Positions 14,810 through 23,045 are shown, counted from the first letter of the stretch. The stretch is 25,888 bases of DNA from a virus (IMGVR_UViG_3300022214_000017:1-25888), one strand, 5' to 3'. Made by a program: numbers and translations. The notes: generated by a model not told the origin, from the sequence alone.

Positions 14810-17029
14810 ATGGCTGCTGAAGAAATAATATTTAAAGTTGGGGTCGATACGGGTAATTCCGTTAATGATTTGTCGAAGGTTGAAAAGGGCCTGAATAATA
14901 TTGACAAATCAGCTGAATCTATTGGTACTGATGCTGCTTCTAGATTTGAAGCATTGAATAAGAAAGTTTCTTCAGGTACTATGACCATGAGGGAAAGTAC
15001 CAAAGCAATAAAGGAATATCAAACTATTGCTTTACAAGCTGGAAGAACTAGCCCAATCGGACAGGAGGCTATTGCTAGAGCTGCTGCATTACAGGATGAA
15101 ATTGCCGATTTAAGAAATGAAGTAACAAGGGCATCACATGATGGAGCTAATATGCAAGCAGCCCTACAATTAGGGTCAGGTATTGCAGCTGGTTACGGAG
15201 CTATGCAAGGAACGATGGCTTTGTTAGGAAGTGAAAGTGGAGCATTAGCTGAATCAATGCAAAAGCTCATGGCTGTTCAGACTGTACTTCAATCAATCGA
15301 ACAGATAAGAGCTATTCTTGAAAAGGAATCATTCTTAATGCAGAAAGCTAAAACGGCAGCTACATTTATTCAAACGGCAGCTACATCAGGACTAGCAGCT
15401 GCAACGGGTGGAGCTACGGGTGCAATGGCAGCTTTAAATTCAATAATGTTAGCTAATCCTGTTATGCTTATTGTGGCTGGAATTGCTGCACTTGTAGCTG
15501 GTATTGCATGGTTGGTATCAGAGGAGGAGAAAGCTGAAGCTCAGAATAATGCCATTACTAAATCCTATGAGCGAATGACTAGAGCAGCAGAGAATGCCTC
15601 TGCGAAGAGAAGGGAAGGAGCAGATACAGCTATTGAATTAGCTAGAATACAAGGTAAGAGCATCGAAGATATACATGATCTTGAAAGAAAAAATATTTTG
15701 GATACTGAGGATGAGAGAAAAAATACAATGAAGCGTGAGCGAGATACAATAAACCAAAGAAAGCAAGCGTATAAAAGAGCATTAGAAGAGGGTAACGAAG
15801 ATTTAGCTAAACAAATAAAGGATGAGATTAATCAGCACAGAGATAAATATAGGAATCTAGCTGCTCAAAATGGATCTTATAAAAATGAATTGAAGGTATT
15901 GGATGCACAATTCAATGAGGACCAAATCAAAGCTGATGAGGATGCAGAAAAGAAGAGAGAGGAGGCAGCTGAAAAGGCTAAAAAGAGAAGGGAGGATGCA
16001 GCCAAAAAGAGATTAGAACAAGCTCGATTGCTTGAGGATTTGATAATAGCAAATATTGAAAATGCTGACCAGAGAGCTTTAGCGCAAATGAATCTAAAGC
16101 ATGAGCGTGAGAGGGAAGAGATTATTACTAAGTATGGAAAGCAATCTCAATTAATAGCAGAGCTAGAAAAGAGCCAACAATCTGAGATGTTCAAGCTCAT
16201 GGAAGAGCAAGACAAAGCAGCCGATGCAAAACAAAAGGAGCAAGATGACAAAGCATCCGCTGAAGCGAAAGCGAAGCTAGATAAAGAACTAGCTGATCAG
16301 AAAGCTGGAGCCGAATTAAAGCTGTTACAAGCTGAAGAGAATTTCTACGCTGAACAAGAAGCAAAGAAGGAACTTGCTCTAATAGAGATGCAACAAGCTC
16401 TGAACAATACTGATCTTACTGAGAATCAAAAGCTACTTATCAAGGAGCAATATGCTGATAAAATAAAAGCTATTGATGACGATGTAACAAAGCATGAGCA
16501 AGATAATGCGAAGATGTTGAGTGATGCGAAGATGAAGATAGCTCAGGATTCATTACAGTTGATTCAGAATATTACTGAGCTATTTGGTAAGAAGAATGAG
16601 AAAGCTGCAAAGGTTGCATTTAACATTGATAAAGCTGCAAAGGTTGCATCTGCAACTATGGCCGGTATAGAAGGAGCAATCAATGCCTATAAAACAGCTC
16701 AGGGATCACCTATTACTGCATTACTTCCAGCTTATCCGGCTATTCAGGCTGGACTAGCAGCAGCATTTGCAGCGACTAATATCGCAAAGATTGCATCCGC
16801 TAAATTCCAATCCTCTGGAGGCGGTGGTGCATCAGCTGCTGCTGTATCTGCTCCATCACAAGCTGCTCCATCTGTACCTACTCCTGAAGCATCCACTACC
16901 TTAACGGCTAATCTTCCAGGAGGGGGGAATACAGGAGGCGGTAGCAAGGTGTATGTATTGGATTCTGATATTACAGCACAGCAAACCATGAGTCAAAAGG
17001 TGGAATCATTAGCTACATTTGGAGGCTAA
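14810..17029 (+). CDS. tape-measure protein, 739 aa
   Basis: Sets tail length and is probably ejected with the DNA. It shows N-terminal helices, two hydrophobic stretches (GSGIAAGYGAMQGTMALLG near 121-140 and ANPVMLIVAGIAALVAGIAW near 214-233), and a long charged coiled coil at about 240-600 rich in Ala/Glu/Lys. A Gly-rich link at about 665 leads to a C-terminal KVYVLDSDITAQQTMSQKVE, recalled from Bacteroidota tape measures. At the usual ~1.5 Angstrom per residue, the tail would be near 110 nm. It lies before, not after, the capsid genes. Confidence 0.88.
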   Translation: MAAEEIIFKVGVDTGNSVNDLSKVEKGLNNIDKSAESIGTDAASRFEALNKKVSSGTMTMRESTKAIKEYQTIALQAGRTSPIGQEAIARAAALQDEIADLRNEVTRASHDGANMQAALQLGSGIAAGYGAMQGTMALLGSESGALAESMQKLMAVQTVLQSIEQIRAILEKESFLMQKAKTAATFIQTAATSGLAAATGGATGAMAALNSIMLANPVMLIVAGIAALVAGIAWLVSEEEKAEAQNNAITKSYERMTRAAENASAKRREGADTAIELARIQGKSIEDIHDLERKNILDTEDERKNTMKRERDTINQRKQAYKRALEEGNEDLAKQIKDEINQHRDKYRNLAAQNGSYKNELKVLDAQFNEDQIKADEDAEKKREEAAEKAKKRREDAAKKRLEQARLLEDLIIANIENADQRALAQMNLKHEREREEIITKYGKQSQLIAELEKSQQSEMFKLMEEQDKAADAKQKEQDDKASAEAKAKLDKELADQKAGAELKLLQAEENFYAEQEAKKELALIEMQQALNNTDLTENQKLLIKEQYADKIKAIDDDVTKHEQDNAKMLSDAKMKIAQDSLQLIQNITELFGKKNEKAAKVAFNIDKAAKVASATMAGIEGAINAYKTAQGSPITALLPAYPAIQAGLAAAFAATNIAKIASAKFQSSGGGGASAAAVSAPSQAAPSVPTPEASTTLTANLPGGGNTGGGSKVYVLDSDITAQQTMSQKVESLATFGG

Positions 17030-17066
17030 TAATGCACATATTTTTACAATTTACTCTAATAGTTAT

Positions 17067-18140
17067 ATGGCGCAGTATTTTTGGATAGGAGTTAATGAGA
17101 ATGATGAAACGGGGATTGATTTCAATTCCTTTGTAGACATTCCAGCTCACATGAAAGGAATGATCCATTTCTCAAAGGAAGCTGTACGTTATTCATTCAA
17201 TGATGAGAAGCGTATGGTAACGGGTGTAATGATTGCAGCTAACCAACCGATCTATAGATGGTCCCCAGAGCTGGGAGATCATTACGTTATTTTCAAGGCA
17301 GATACAATTGATCTTATTCGCAGAAAATTTTTCAAGAATGGATACAATAACAACTTGAATTTGATGCATGATCCGAAGCAAGTTCAGAAAGGGGTTACAT
17401 TAGTTGATTCTTATATCGTTTCTTCGACTGATCCAAAGCTGCCTAATGTACCTGAAGCACTTTCAGCAATGAATTTACAGGATGGATCATGGATAGCTTC
17501 CTACTTTGTTGAGAATGATGAGCTATGGAGCCAAGTAAAAGAGGGTAAATTCGGAGGATTCTCTGTTGAGGGATGGTTTGAAAAAGTAAAAATTAACACG
17601 AAAAATAAAATGAACAAGCAAAAAAAGAGCATTTGGGATCTTTTCAGAGGAGAAGATGCACAAGTAGCGGAGAAATTTGCTGAAGCTGTAACGGCTGAAG
17701 GGGTTGCTGTGTTTTATGATGGTGAGTTAGCTGAAGGTACTGCGGTATTTGTAGAGCTTGAAGGGGAACAAATCCCAGCACCGGAAGGAGAGCATGAGTT
17801 AACTTTGGAGGATGGAACAGTTAAGGTAATTACTCTAAACAGTGATGGCGTTATTACTGCTGTTGCAGATGTTGAAGCGGAAGCTGATACAACTGAAGTT
17901 GAAGTTGAAATGGAATCATCTGATGAGATGAGATCTGAAGTAGCTGAAGCTATGAGAAAGCAAACATCAGAGATTCATGAAAGATTCTCAGCACTTGAGG
18001 CAAGATTCTCAGCATTAGAGAAAGAGAATCAAACATTAAAAAGCGAGATTCAAACAATCTCAAATGGTGAGAAATTTGGAGCAGCTCCGAAAGCGGTAGC
18101 TTCTCAGGTATCTTCTTACCGTGATCTATTAAACAAGTAA
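17067..18140 (+). CDS. XkdF-like prohead protease fused to scaffold
   Basis: Matures the prohead and carries its own scaffold. From the ATG at 17067 the product is 357 aa. Residues 1-172 are the XkdF-type (S78_2) serine protease: GIDFNSFVDIPA, DEKRMVTGVMIAANQPIYR, NLMHD (H101) and GGFSVEGWF (S166), the His and Ser expected of the family. After a Lys/Asn-rich link, residues 182-357 are acidic, then a coiled coil with a heptad repeat (RFSALEARFSALEKE), typical of scaffold. The frame also opens at a TTG at 17019 inside the tape-measure end; I prefer 17067 because the intervening DNA is AT-rich leader-like and the family fold begins soon after it. Directly upstream of the capsid gene. Confidence 0.8.
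   Translation: MAQYFWIGVNENDETGIDFNSFVDIPAHMKGMIHFSKEAVRYSFNDEKRMVTGVMIAANQPIYRWSPELGDHYVIFKADTIDLIRRKFFKNGYNNNLNLMHDPKQVQKGVTLVDSYIVSSTDPKLPNVPEALSAMNLQDGSWIASYFVENDELWSQVKEGKFGGFSVEGWFEKVKINTKNKMNKQKKSIWDLFRGEDAQVAEKFAEAVTAEGVAVFYDGELAEGTAVFVELEGEQIPAPEGEHELTLEDGTVKVITLNSDGVITAVADVEAEADTTEVEVEMESSDEMRSEVAEAMRKQTSEIHERFSALEARFSALEKENQTLKSEIQTISNGEKFGAAPKAVASQVSSYRDLLNK
17610..18140 (+). CDS. likely separate scaffold protein from an internal start
   Basis: In-frame ATG at 17610 (residue 182 of the protease fusion) preceded by A-rich CACGAAAAATAAA, close to the leader of the capsid gene (TTAAAAAAAGTAAA at 18146-18159). It would make a 176-aa scaffold alone: MNKQKKSIWDLFRG, an acidic middle and a C-terminal coiled coil. 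A nested scaffold inside a protease gene is known in other phages (lambda C/Nu3). The start is inferred from leader likeness and domain border; no direct evidence. Confidence 0.5.
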   Translation: MNKQKKSIWDLFRGEDAQVAEKFAEAVTAEGVAVFYDGELAEGTAVFVELEGEQIPAPEGEHELTLEDGTVKVITLNSDGVITAVADVEAEADTTEVEVEMESSDEMRSEVAEAMRKQTSEIHERFSALEARFSALEKENQTLKSEIQTISNGEKFGAAPKAVASQVSSYRDLLNK

Positions 18141-18159
18141 ACAAATTAAAAAAAGTAAA

Positions 18160-19134
18160 ATGAAAAGATTAAATCAATTAGTTAAAGATCGTTTCGACTA
18201 TGATGTTGAAGCGTTGGCTCCGTACACGGATGCACAATCAACTCAAATGTTGACAGACCTAGTTTATGCATCAGGCTTGACTGGTCGCATCTCTGTAATG
18301 GAGAACGTTAAAGGATCTGAAGAGATCAAATTATTAACATCTGATCCAGCTCTTCAGGCTGCAACAGCTTGTGGATGGACTCCTTCAGGAGGTGTTATCC
18401 TTACAAATGAAACTATGACTACTAAGCGAGTTAAGATTCAGGAGGATTACTGTAATGAAGATTTGAATGGAACATGGGCGCAATTGATGAATGCAGCTGG
18501 TGCAAATGTACAAGATACTGAAGCTCCTTTCGCTGACATCATGGCAGCTTACTACATCAAGAAGGCAGCTAAGAAGAATCAAGATTTGATGTTCAACGGA
18601 GATACTACTTCTTTGAATCCTGATCTAGCTCATTACGATGGATTCGTTAATCTTTGGGATAACGATGGAGATCTAGTTGATGCTAACTCTTTGGAGACTT
18701 CAATCACTTCAGCTAACGCTTTGGATATTGCTTTGGAAGTTTACGAAGCTATCCCTTCTGTATTGATGGATAACGATGTTAACGTTGAGATTATCTGTGG
18801 CCGTGAGACTTTCCGTAAGATTATCGCACAGAACTTCAATGATAACAAGTATCATTTCCCTATCTCTGAGGAAGCAGGAACTGAGCCTTCTTTCATTCTT
18901 CCAACTACAAATGTTCGTGTACGTTCTTACTCTCAATTGAACGGAACAGAGAAGATGTATGCTGTACCTTACAACTATATGTTCTTCGGTACTGATTTAG
19001 CTGGTGACTACGAAGGGTTTGAGTTCAAGTATGATGATACTGACGAGAAGCTACGTTTCGGAGTTAAGTGGAGATCAGGAGTTTCTTATGTATTCCCTGA
19101 ATACTTCGTTAAGTTGGTTCTTGCTGAGGCATAA
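18160..19134 (+). CDS. major capsid protein (HK97-fold type), 324 aa
   Basis: Builds the head shell. Position right after the protease-scaffold and a strong A-rich leader (ATTAAAAAAAGTAAA) fit the most expressed gene of the phage. The sequence has no N-terminal scaffold arm of its own, in line with the separate scaffold. Features include TSDPALQAATACGWTPSGG, MFNGDT, ICGRETFRKI and a closing WRSGVSYVFPEYFVKL, like capsid E/P-domain ends. Codon use is visibly tuned (many GCT, GAT, GTT, TTC, AAC). A UUCG-loop hairpin follows. Confidence 0.85.
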   Translation: MKRLNQLVKDRFDYDVEALAPYTDAQSTQMLTDLVYASGLTGRISVMENVKGSEEIKLLTSDPALQAATACGWTPSGGVILTNETMTTKRVKIQEDYCNEDLNGTWAQLMNAAGANVQDTEAPFADIMAAYYIKKAAKKNQDLMFNGDTTSLNPDLAHYDGFVNLWDNDGDLVDANSLETSITSANALDIALEVYEAIPSVLMDNDVNVEIICGRETFRKIIAQNFNDNKYHFPISEEAGTEPSFILPTTNVRVRSYSQLNGTEKMYAVPYNYMFFGTDLAGDYEGFEFKYDDTDEKLRFGVKWRSGVSYVFPEYFVKLVLAEA

Positions 19135-19148
19135 TTATTAATCAAATT

Positions 19149-19168
19149 GGGAGGGCTTCGGCTCTCCC
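19149..19168 (+). terminator. UUCG-tetraloop hairpin after the capsid gene
   Basis: GGGAGGGC-TTCG-GCTCTCCC folds into an 8-bp stem (one G-U) with a very stable cUUCGg loop. It is followed by TTCATAAAAAAT, a poor T tract, so it may be a partial terminator or a 3'-end protector of capsid mRNA rather than a full stop. Confidence 0.65.
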
Positions 19169-19189
19169 TTCATAAAAAATATAAATAAA

Positions 19190-19714
19190 ATGGCGTGTGA
19201 AATAACAAGCGGATATGACCTAGTATGTGATGCACCCGGTGGTGTAGATACATGGTATGCTTTCGCCGTGAAGGATAGTAACGGTGCGAGTAACTACGCA
19301 ACTCTAACCTATGAGGATGGAGAAGTTACAGCTTTAACATTAGGAGCAGGAAAGTATGCATGGCCTTTGAATGTTGAGATTGAAACATCTACTTTCACAG
19401 ATACAGCAGTTGGAGAAAGAGCAAACGCTTCTTATGGTCGAAGCCAATCAGCTACAGTTGTATTGCATGGCAATACTGCTGATATGATTGTACAGATCGA
19501 AGCATTTGCAACAGGCCGTCATGCTCTTATCGCAAAGTTGAATGATGGAACTTATGAATTGTTGTTCATGGAGAATGGCGCAAAGGTAACGGATGAAAGA
19601 ACTCCGGGGACTGCGTTTGAAGATATGAACGGGAATACTTTGACATTCACAGGAAAAGAAAGATTAAAAGCAATGAAGATTAGCAGCACGATTGTAAATG
19701 CTCTTCTTGATTAA
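19190..19714 (+). CDS. probable major tail-tube protein, 174 aa
   Basis: Likely the tube subunit. The small, beta-rich, mildly acidic sequence includes DAPGGVDTWYAFAVKD, GKYAWPLNVEIETSTFTD, then ASYGRSQSATVVLHGNTADM and TPGTAFEDMNGNTLTFTGKE. That pattern fits Bacteroidota phage tail-tube/structural proteins as I recall them. It lies between two hairpins as its own short transcription unit after the capsid gene, in line with high copy number. A head decoration protein is the alternative. Confidence 0.65.
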   Translation: MACEITSGYDLVCDAPGGVDTWYAFAVKDSNGASNYATLTYEDGEVTALTLGAGKYAWPLNVEIETSTFTDTAVGERANASYGRSQSATVVLHGNTADMIVQIEAFATGRHALIAKLNDGTYELLFMENGAKVTDERTPGTAFEDMNGNTLTFTGKERLKAMKISSTIVNALLD

Positions 19715-19727
19715 TTTTTCTATCTTA

Positions 19728-19735
19728 TAATTTTG
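19728..19735 (+). promoter_or_regulatory. candidate -7 element with upstream TTG
   Basis: TAATTTTG matches TAnnTTTG, and a TTG lies 18 bp before it (19707-19709), close to the spacing of Bacteroidota promoters. Transcription would then begin at or within the terminator hairpin, which is odd, so chance is a real possibility. Confidence 0.25.
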
Positions 19736-19743
19736 TAAATTAG

Positions 19744-19768
19744 GGGGAGGTTAAAGCCTCCCCTTTTT
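19744..19768 (+). terminator. intrinsic terminator after the tail-tube gene
   Basis: GGGGAGG (19744-19750), loop TTAAAG, CCTCCCC (19757-19763), then TTTTT. A perfect 7-bp GC-rich stem followed by a T tract is a textbook rho-independent terminator. Confidence 0.88.
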
Positions 19769-19781
19769 CAAATGTGCTATT

Positions 19782-19967
19782 ATGGCTAAAGGTTTTTTTA
19801 TAAAAGGATTCGGTTTTATCCAAGATAATGATAAAAATAAGGATTTATTAATTGCAAAGGGATTAATCCCTAGTGATAAACCAAAAAGAAAAAAGAAGCA
19901 AGATGATACTATTGCAGCAGAACACAACGAATCAGATAGTAGTAACTCTGAACGAGCTGAAGAGTGA
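19782..19967 (+). CDS. small head/tail-associated protein, 61 aa
   Basis: Unrecognised. Starts MAKGFFIKGFGFIQDN and DLLIAKGLIP, then becomes Lys-rich (KPKRKKKQDD) and ends acidic (SDSSNSERAEE). The acidic end overlaps another reading frame with an ATG at 19903 (see next gene), so its tail may be constrained by two frames. First gene after the terminator. Confidence 0.6.
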   Translation: MAKGFFIKGFGFIQDNDKNKDLLIAKGLIPSDKPKRKKKQDDTIAAEHNESDSSNSERAEE

Positions 19968-19982
19968 TCTATTGCCTGAGAA

Positions 19983-20291
19983 TTGCTCTTTAGATTTGTT
20001 TTGGATCAGGATGATTTCTATGAATACCTGATTTATTTAACAGATTTAAGCGTTGCCCTAGCTAGATATAATCTATTTGAACTTGAAGAAGGTGTAGATG
20101 TAGATTTTAAGTTTGTTGGGGACTATTTATATGAAGTTTATCAGATGCCTGAAGGGGACTCTGTAGATTATACACTAGGGGTAAAAGTTGAAAATGGAAA
20201 GATGCGACTTTTAGAGGGTGAAGTAATCCCTACTCCTACATTTGAACCGAATACTGAAACACCAATATATGATCCGAACGATATTCCGTGA
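19983..20291 (+). CDS. small structural protein, likely needing a frame change or TTG start
   Basis: Unrecognised; likely a head part because the portal follows. As one frame it must start at a TTG at 19983, since a stop lies at 19977, giving LLFRFVLDQDDFYEYL, a long helix and a Pro/Thr-rich tail. A different frame starting with ATG at 19903 reads MILLQQNTTNQIVVTLNELK then SDLLPENCSLDLFW and stops at 20031. Joining the two near 19990-20003 gives one smooth N-terminus (PENCSL, then FVLDQDDFYEY), as a -1 change. So the true gene may be 19903-20291 with a frameshift or a sequencing indel. The 3' end overlaps the portal start by 23 bp. Confidence 0.5.
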   Translation: MLFRFVLDQDDFYEYLIYLTDLSVALARYNLFELEEGVDVDFKFVGDYLYEVYQMPEGDSVDYTLGVKVENGKMRLLEGEVIPTPTFEPNTETPIYDPNDIP

Positions 20292-22140
20292 AGCTAAGCA
20301 GCCTCAACCAGTTGAAAAAGTAGATAATAAGAGTGGCCGTATTAATTGGGGCGAGGACAATTTATATGGACAATTCCTTGTTGGTTTGTATCAAGACAAT
20401 CCAGTCCATTCGGGTATAGTTAACCAAAAAGTTAAGTTCATCACAGCTGGAGGTATTGAAGTGAATACTGAGGAGCAGATGGATAATGGTAGGTCACCTT
20501 ATAATTTAAAAGAGGTGGTGGATATTATCTGCCGTGATAATGAGATAGCTGATGCTTATGCTGTACTATTTAAGAAGGATTTAGTAACTGGAAGATGGGC
20601 AGCGTTTCCTGTAGATTTTGAGCTAGTAAGACAAACGGAAAGCGGAGTATATTTTGAGGTATCTGAGGATTGGTCCAAGCCAAAGCAAGATCCAATTAAA
20701 ACGGGCTTTAGAAAATATAAGAACATCCTCAGGATGAATGCGGAGGATACTGAGGTATTGATGTACAATATCACAAGGCCAAAGCAAAGAAAGATTAGTG
20801 GAAAGAAGGAGCTTACTGCTAACTATTATGCTATACCTGGTTATTCAGGAGCTATTACTTCCATCATGGCCGGTATTGAAATGGATTATTTCACTTACTC
20901 TGAGGTAGTAAACAGCTACAAAGGAGGAGCTGTTATAGCTTTAAACAATGGAGTACCTGAAACGGAAGAGGAAGAAGATAAGATCATCAGCAGAATCAAA
21001 AGAGATGCTACAGATAGAAACCTTCAGGGTGGATTATCTATCTTATTTAGTGAGGGTAAAGATCAAGCTCCAGAGATTCATCAGTTAAATGGTAACGATC
21101 TTGATAAAAGATACATTGAATCGAATAAAGAGATCCTTCGCAAGATAATGATAGCTCATTCAGTTATTTCTCCGGCATTGTTTGGGGTGATGTCTGAAAG
21201 TTTATTCGGATCAAAGGAAGAGATGGAGGTAGCTTATAAACTATTCCAAGAAAACTACGCTAAGTATCGTCAGGAAAAGATTTCTGAGGAGTTTAATTGG
21301 GCATGGCAACGATTGAACAGAGAAGAGTTAGGAATGAAATTTAACGATTATATCCTTAACCTAGAGCAGAACATCGAAGAAACTAATAAGACAACAGCAG
21401 CATTAAATAAAATGTCTCCTGATTTAGCGAATAAGGTACTTGAGAATCTAACAATTAACGAGATTAGAACGTTAGCACAGTTAGCTCCGTTGCCGAATGG
21501 TGATATTATCCCATCTCAGGCGGTTGCTCCAGCTGCATTCAGCGAAGAAGACCCTGTGCTAGTTGAATTCTCAAAGGTTGGAATCAGTAAAGAAGATGTT
21601 ATTATTTTAGACTCAAGGGAATATACATCATTTGAAGATAACGAAGAGGATTTCAAGAGGTCATTCTTTAAGGATCGTCATGCTATGACTGTAACAGATG
21701 ACGATAGAAATATCTTACAGATGATAAAGAATGGCGAGAGCTATGATTCAATCAGTAAGGCCATTGGTAAAGGTGGAGTATATCTATCGAAGAGATTATT
21801 CCTATTGAAGGATAATGGATTTGTAGATGGATGGGAATTAACTGAGAAAGGATTAAGAGAATCTACTGTAATAACTGAGATAGAGGTATTATATTCCTAT
21901 GAAAAGAAACCCGGTATATCAGGTCCTGATGTGTTACCTGATGGAAGGACTAGACCATTTTGCAAGGTTCTAGTTGAAACAAATAAGCTATATAGCAGAG
22001 CAGAGATAGATCAAATCAGTTCAAATGTTGAGCGTGATGTATGGCTATATAGAGGCGGTTGGTATCGTAACCCAACAACTGAAAGAAATACTCCTTCATG
22101 TCGACATATTTGGAAACAGAATATAGTTACTAGACGATGA
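20269..22140 (+). CDS. portal protein fused to winged-helix and minor-head C-terminal domains
   Basis: Forms the DNA entry ring. Start at ATG 20269 (623 aa); the open frame reaches a TTG at 20242. Residues 1 to ~400 are portal: WGEDNLYGQFLVGLYQDNPV, AYAVLFKKD, EMDYFTYSEVVNSYKGG, NKEILRKIMIAHSVISPALF and SLFGSKEEMEVAYKLF. About 474-535 looks like a winged helix (DDRNILQMIKNGESYDSISK, then LKDNGFVDGWELTEKG). The end (about 551-615), PDGRTRPFCKVLV, YSRAEIDQIS, DVWLYRGGWYRNP and TPSCRHIW, is the MuF-type minor-head end module, with Cys/His that could bind metal. These are usually separate genes. Coupled by ATGA to the fibre gene. Confidence 0.8.
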   Translation: MIRTIFREAKQPQPVEKVDNKSGRINWGEDNLYGQFLVGLYQDNPVHSGIVNQKVKFITAGGIEVNTEEQMDNGRSPYNLKEVVDIICRDNEIADAYAVLFKKDLVTGRWAAFPVDFELVRQTESGVYFEVSEDWSKPKQDPIKTGFRKYKNILRMNAEDTEVLMYNITRPKQRKISGKKELTANYYAIPGYSGAITSIMAGIEMDYFTYSEVVNSYKGGAVIALNNGVPETEEEEDKIISRIKRDATDRNLQGGLSILFSEGKDQAPEIHQLNGNDLDKRYIESNKEILRKIMIAHSVISPALFGVMSESLFGSKEEMEVAYKLFQENYAKYRQEKISEEFNWAWQRLNREELGMKFNDYILNLEQNIEETNKTTAALNKMSPDLANKVLENLTINEIRTLAQLAPLPNGDIIPSQAVAPAAFSEEDPVLVEFSKVGISKEDVIILDSREYTSFEDNEEDFKRSFFKDRHAMTVTDDDRNILQMIKNGESYDSISKAIGKGGVYLSKRLFLLKDNGFVDGWELTEKGLRESTVITEIEVLYSYEKKPGISGPDVLPDGRTRPFCKVLVETNKLYSRAEIDQISSNVERDVWLYRGGWYRNPTTERNTPSCRHIWKQNIVTRR

Positions 22141-23045
22141 TTTCACAGATAAGGAAGCTCATTCAGGATAAGCTGATAAGTGGTATCAACATTAAGACCA
22201 TCAATGGAGCTGATATACTTGGGCCTGGTAACTTAACTGTTACGGGAAGCGGTGTAAGTGATGGTGATTATGGAGATATAACTGTCAGCGGTTCGGGTGC
22301 AACTTGGACTATTGATGACGATACAATAGGGCTTGATGAACTGAGCGCAACGGGGACACCTACGGCATCAAACTTTCTTCGTGGTGATAACACTTGGGCT
22401 ACACCTACGGCTTCTGTAGCGGATGGAGATAAGGGAGATATAACCGTTTCATCTTCGGGGACTGTTTGGGAGATTGATGCTGCAACTGTTGGAGTAACTG
22501 AGTTAAGCGCAACGGGTACGGCAGACAATACCACATTTCTTCGTGGTGATAACACTTGGGCTACACCTGCATCAACAGATCCTGCAGGGTGGACTACTAT
22601 CGTAAAGAGTGCAAATCAGGATGTAACTAATAGCATTACACTTGTAGATGATACAGATTTGCAGTTTAGTGTTGTTGCTGGTGGTCAATATATGGTTGAG
22701 TTGGATATTGCAACAGCTGGAAACAGTACAGCAGCAGATTATAAATTTGCATTTTTAGTTAGCAGCGGAACAATGAAGCTGAGAGGGTTAGCGTTACTTA
22801 TAACTGGTGGCGGAAGTATTGGAAATGTTTTAATAAGCGCAGCAGGAACAGCTACAACAACGGCAGTATCTTCTGCTATATTGAATAATGATTTTCAATA
22901 CATACAACCTATGATGTTTAAAATACAATTTACAGCTACTTCAAATGCTACTTTTAGTTTTCAGTTTGCAAATAATACAGCTGCAATAGGACAAACATCA
23001 CGAACGATGAAAGGATCAATTTTAAAATACAAAAAAATAAACTAA
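22137..23045 (+). CDS. repeat-containing fibre protein, 302 aa
   Basis: Probable head or tail fibre involved in host contact. It has a short helical start (MISQIRKLIQDKLIS), the INGADILGPGNLTV motif common in phage fibres, two tandem 54-residue repeats ending FLRGDNTWATP, and a Ser/Thr/Ala-rich beta tip ending MKGSILKYKKIN. The gene follows the portal by ATGA, so a head fibre or neck whisker is possible as well as a tail fibre. Confidence 0.7.
   Translation: MISQIRKLIQDKLISGINIKTINGADILGPGNLTVTGSGVSDGDYGDITVSGSGATWTIDDDTIGLDELSATGTPTASNFLRGDNTWATPTASVADGDKGDITVSSSGTVWEIDAATVGVTELSATGTADNTTFLRGDNTWATPASTDPAGWTTIVKSANQDVTNSITLVDDTDLQFSVVAGGQYMVELDIATAGNSTAADYKFAFLVSSGTMKLRGLALLITGGGSIGNVLISAAGTATTTAVSSAILNNDFQYIQPMMFKIQFTATSNATFSFQFANNTAAIGQTSRTMKGSILKYKKIN
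22254..22577 (+). repeat. two tandem 162-bp repeats inside the fibre gene
   Basis: Units 22254-22415 and 22416-22577 each encode 54 residues starting V-x-D-G-D-x-G-D-I-T-V and ending FLRGDNTWATP. Across units, 33 bases are identical (22374-22406 and 22536-22568). Repeat number could vary by recombination and change fibre length. Confidence 0.85.

Noticed and set aside
16601-16649. 19-bp direct repeat (AAAGCTGCAAAGGTTGCAT twice, 30 bp apart)
   Set aside because: In-frame helix repeat (KAAKVA) in the tape measure; explained by coding sequence.
16744-16989. Minus-strand open frames such as this one, and others across the window
   Set aside because: They are mirror images of + strand genes with unlikely composition (for example the Pro/Ala-rich opposite of the Gly/Ala-rich tape-measure end); no convincing minus-strand gene was found.
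17019-17066. TTG start for the prohead protease
   Set aside because: The segment overlaps the tape-measure end and is AT-rich leader-like; ATG 17067 fits the family better.
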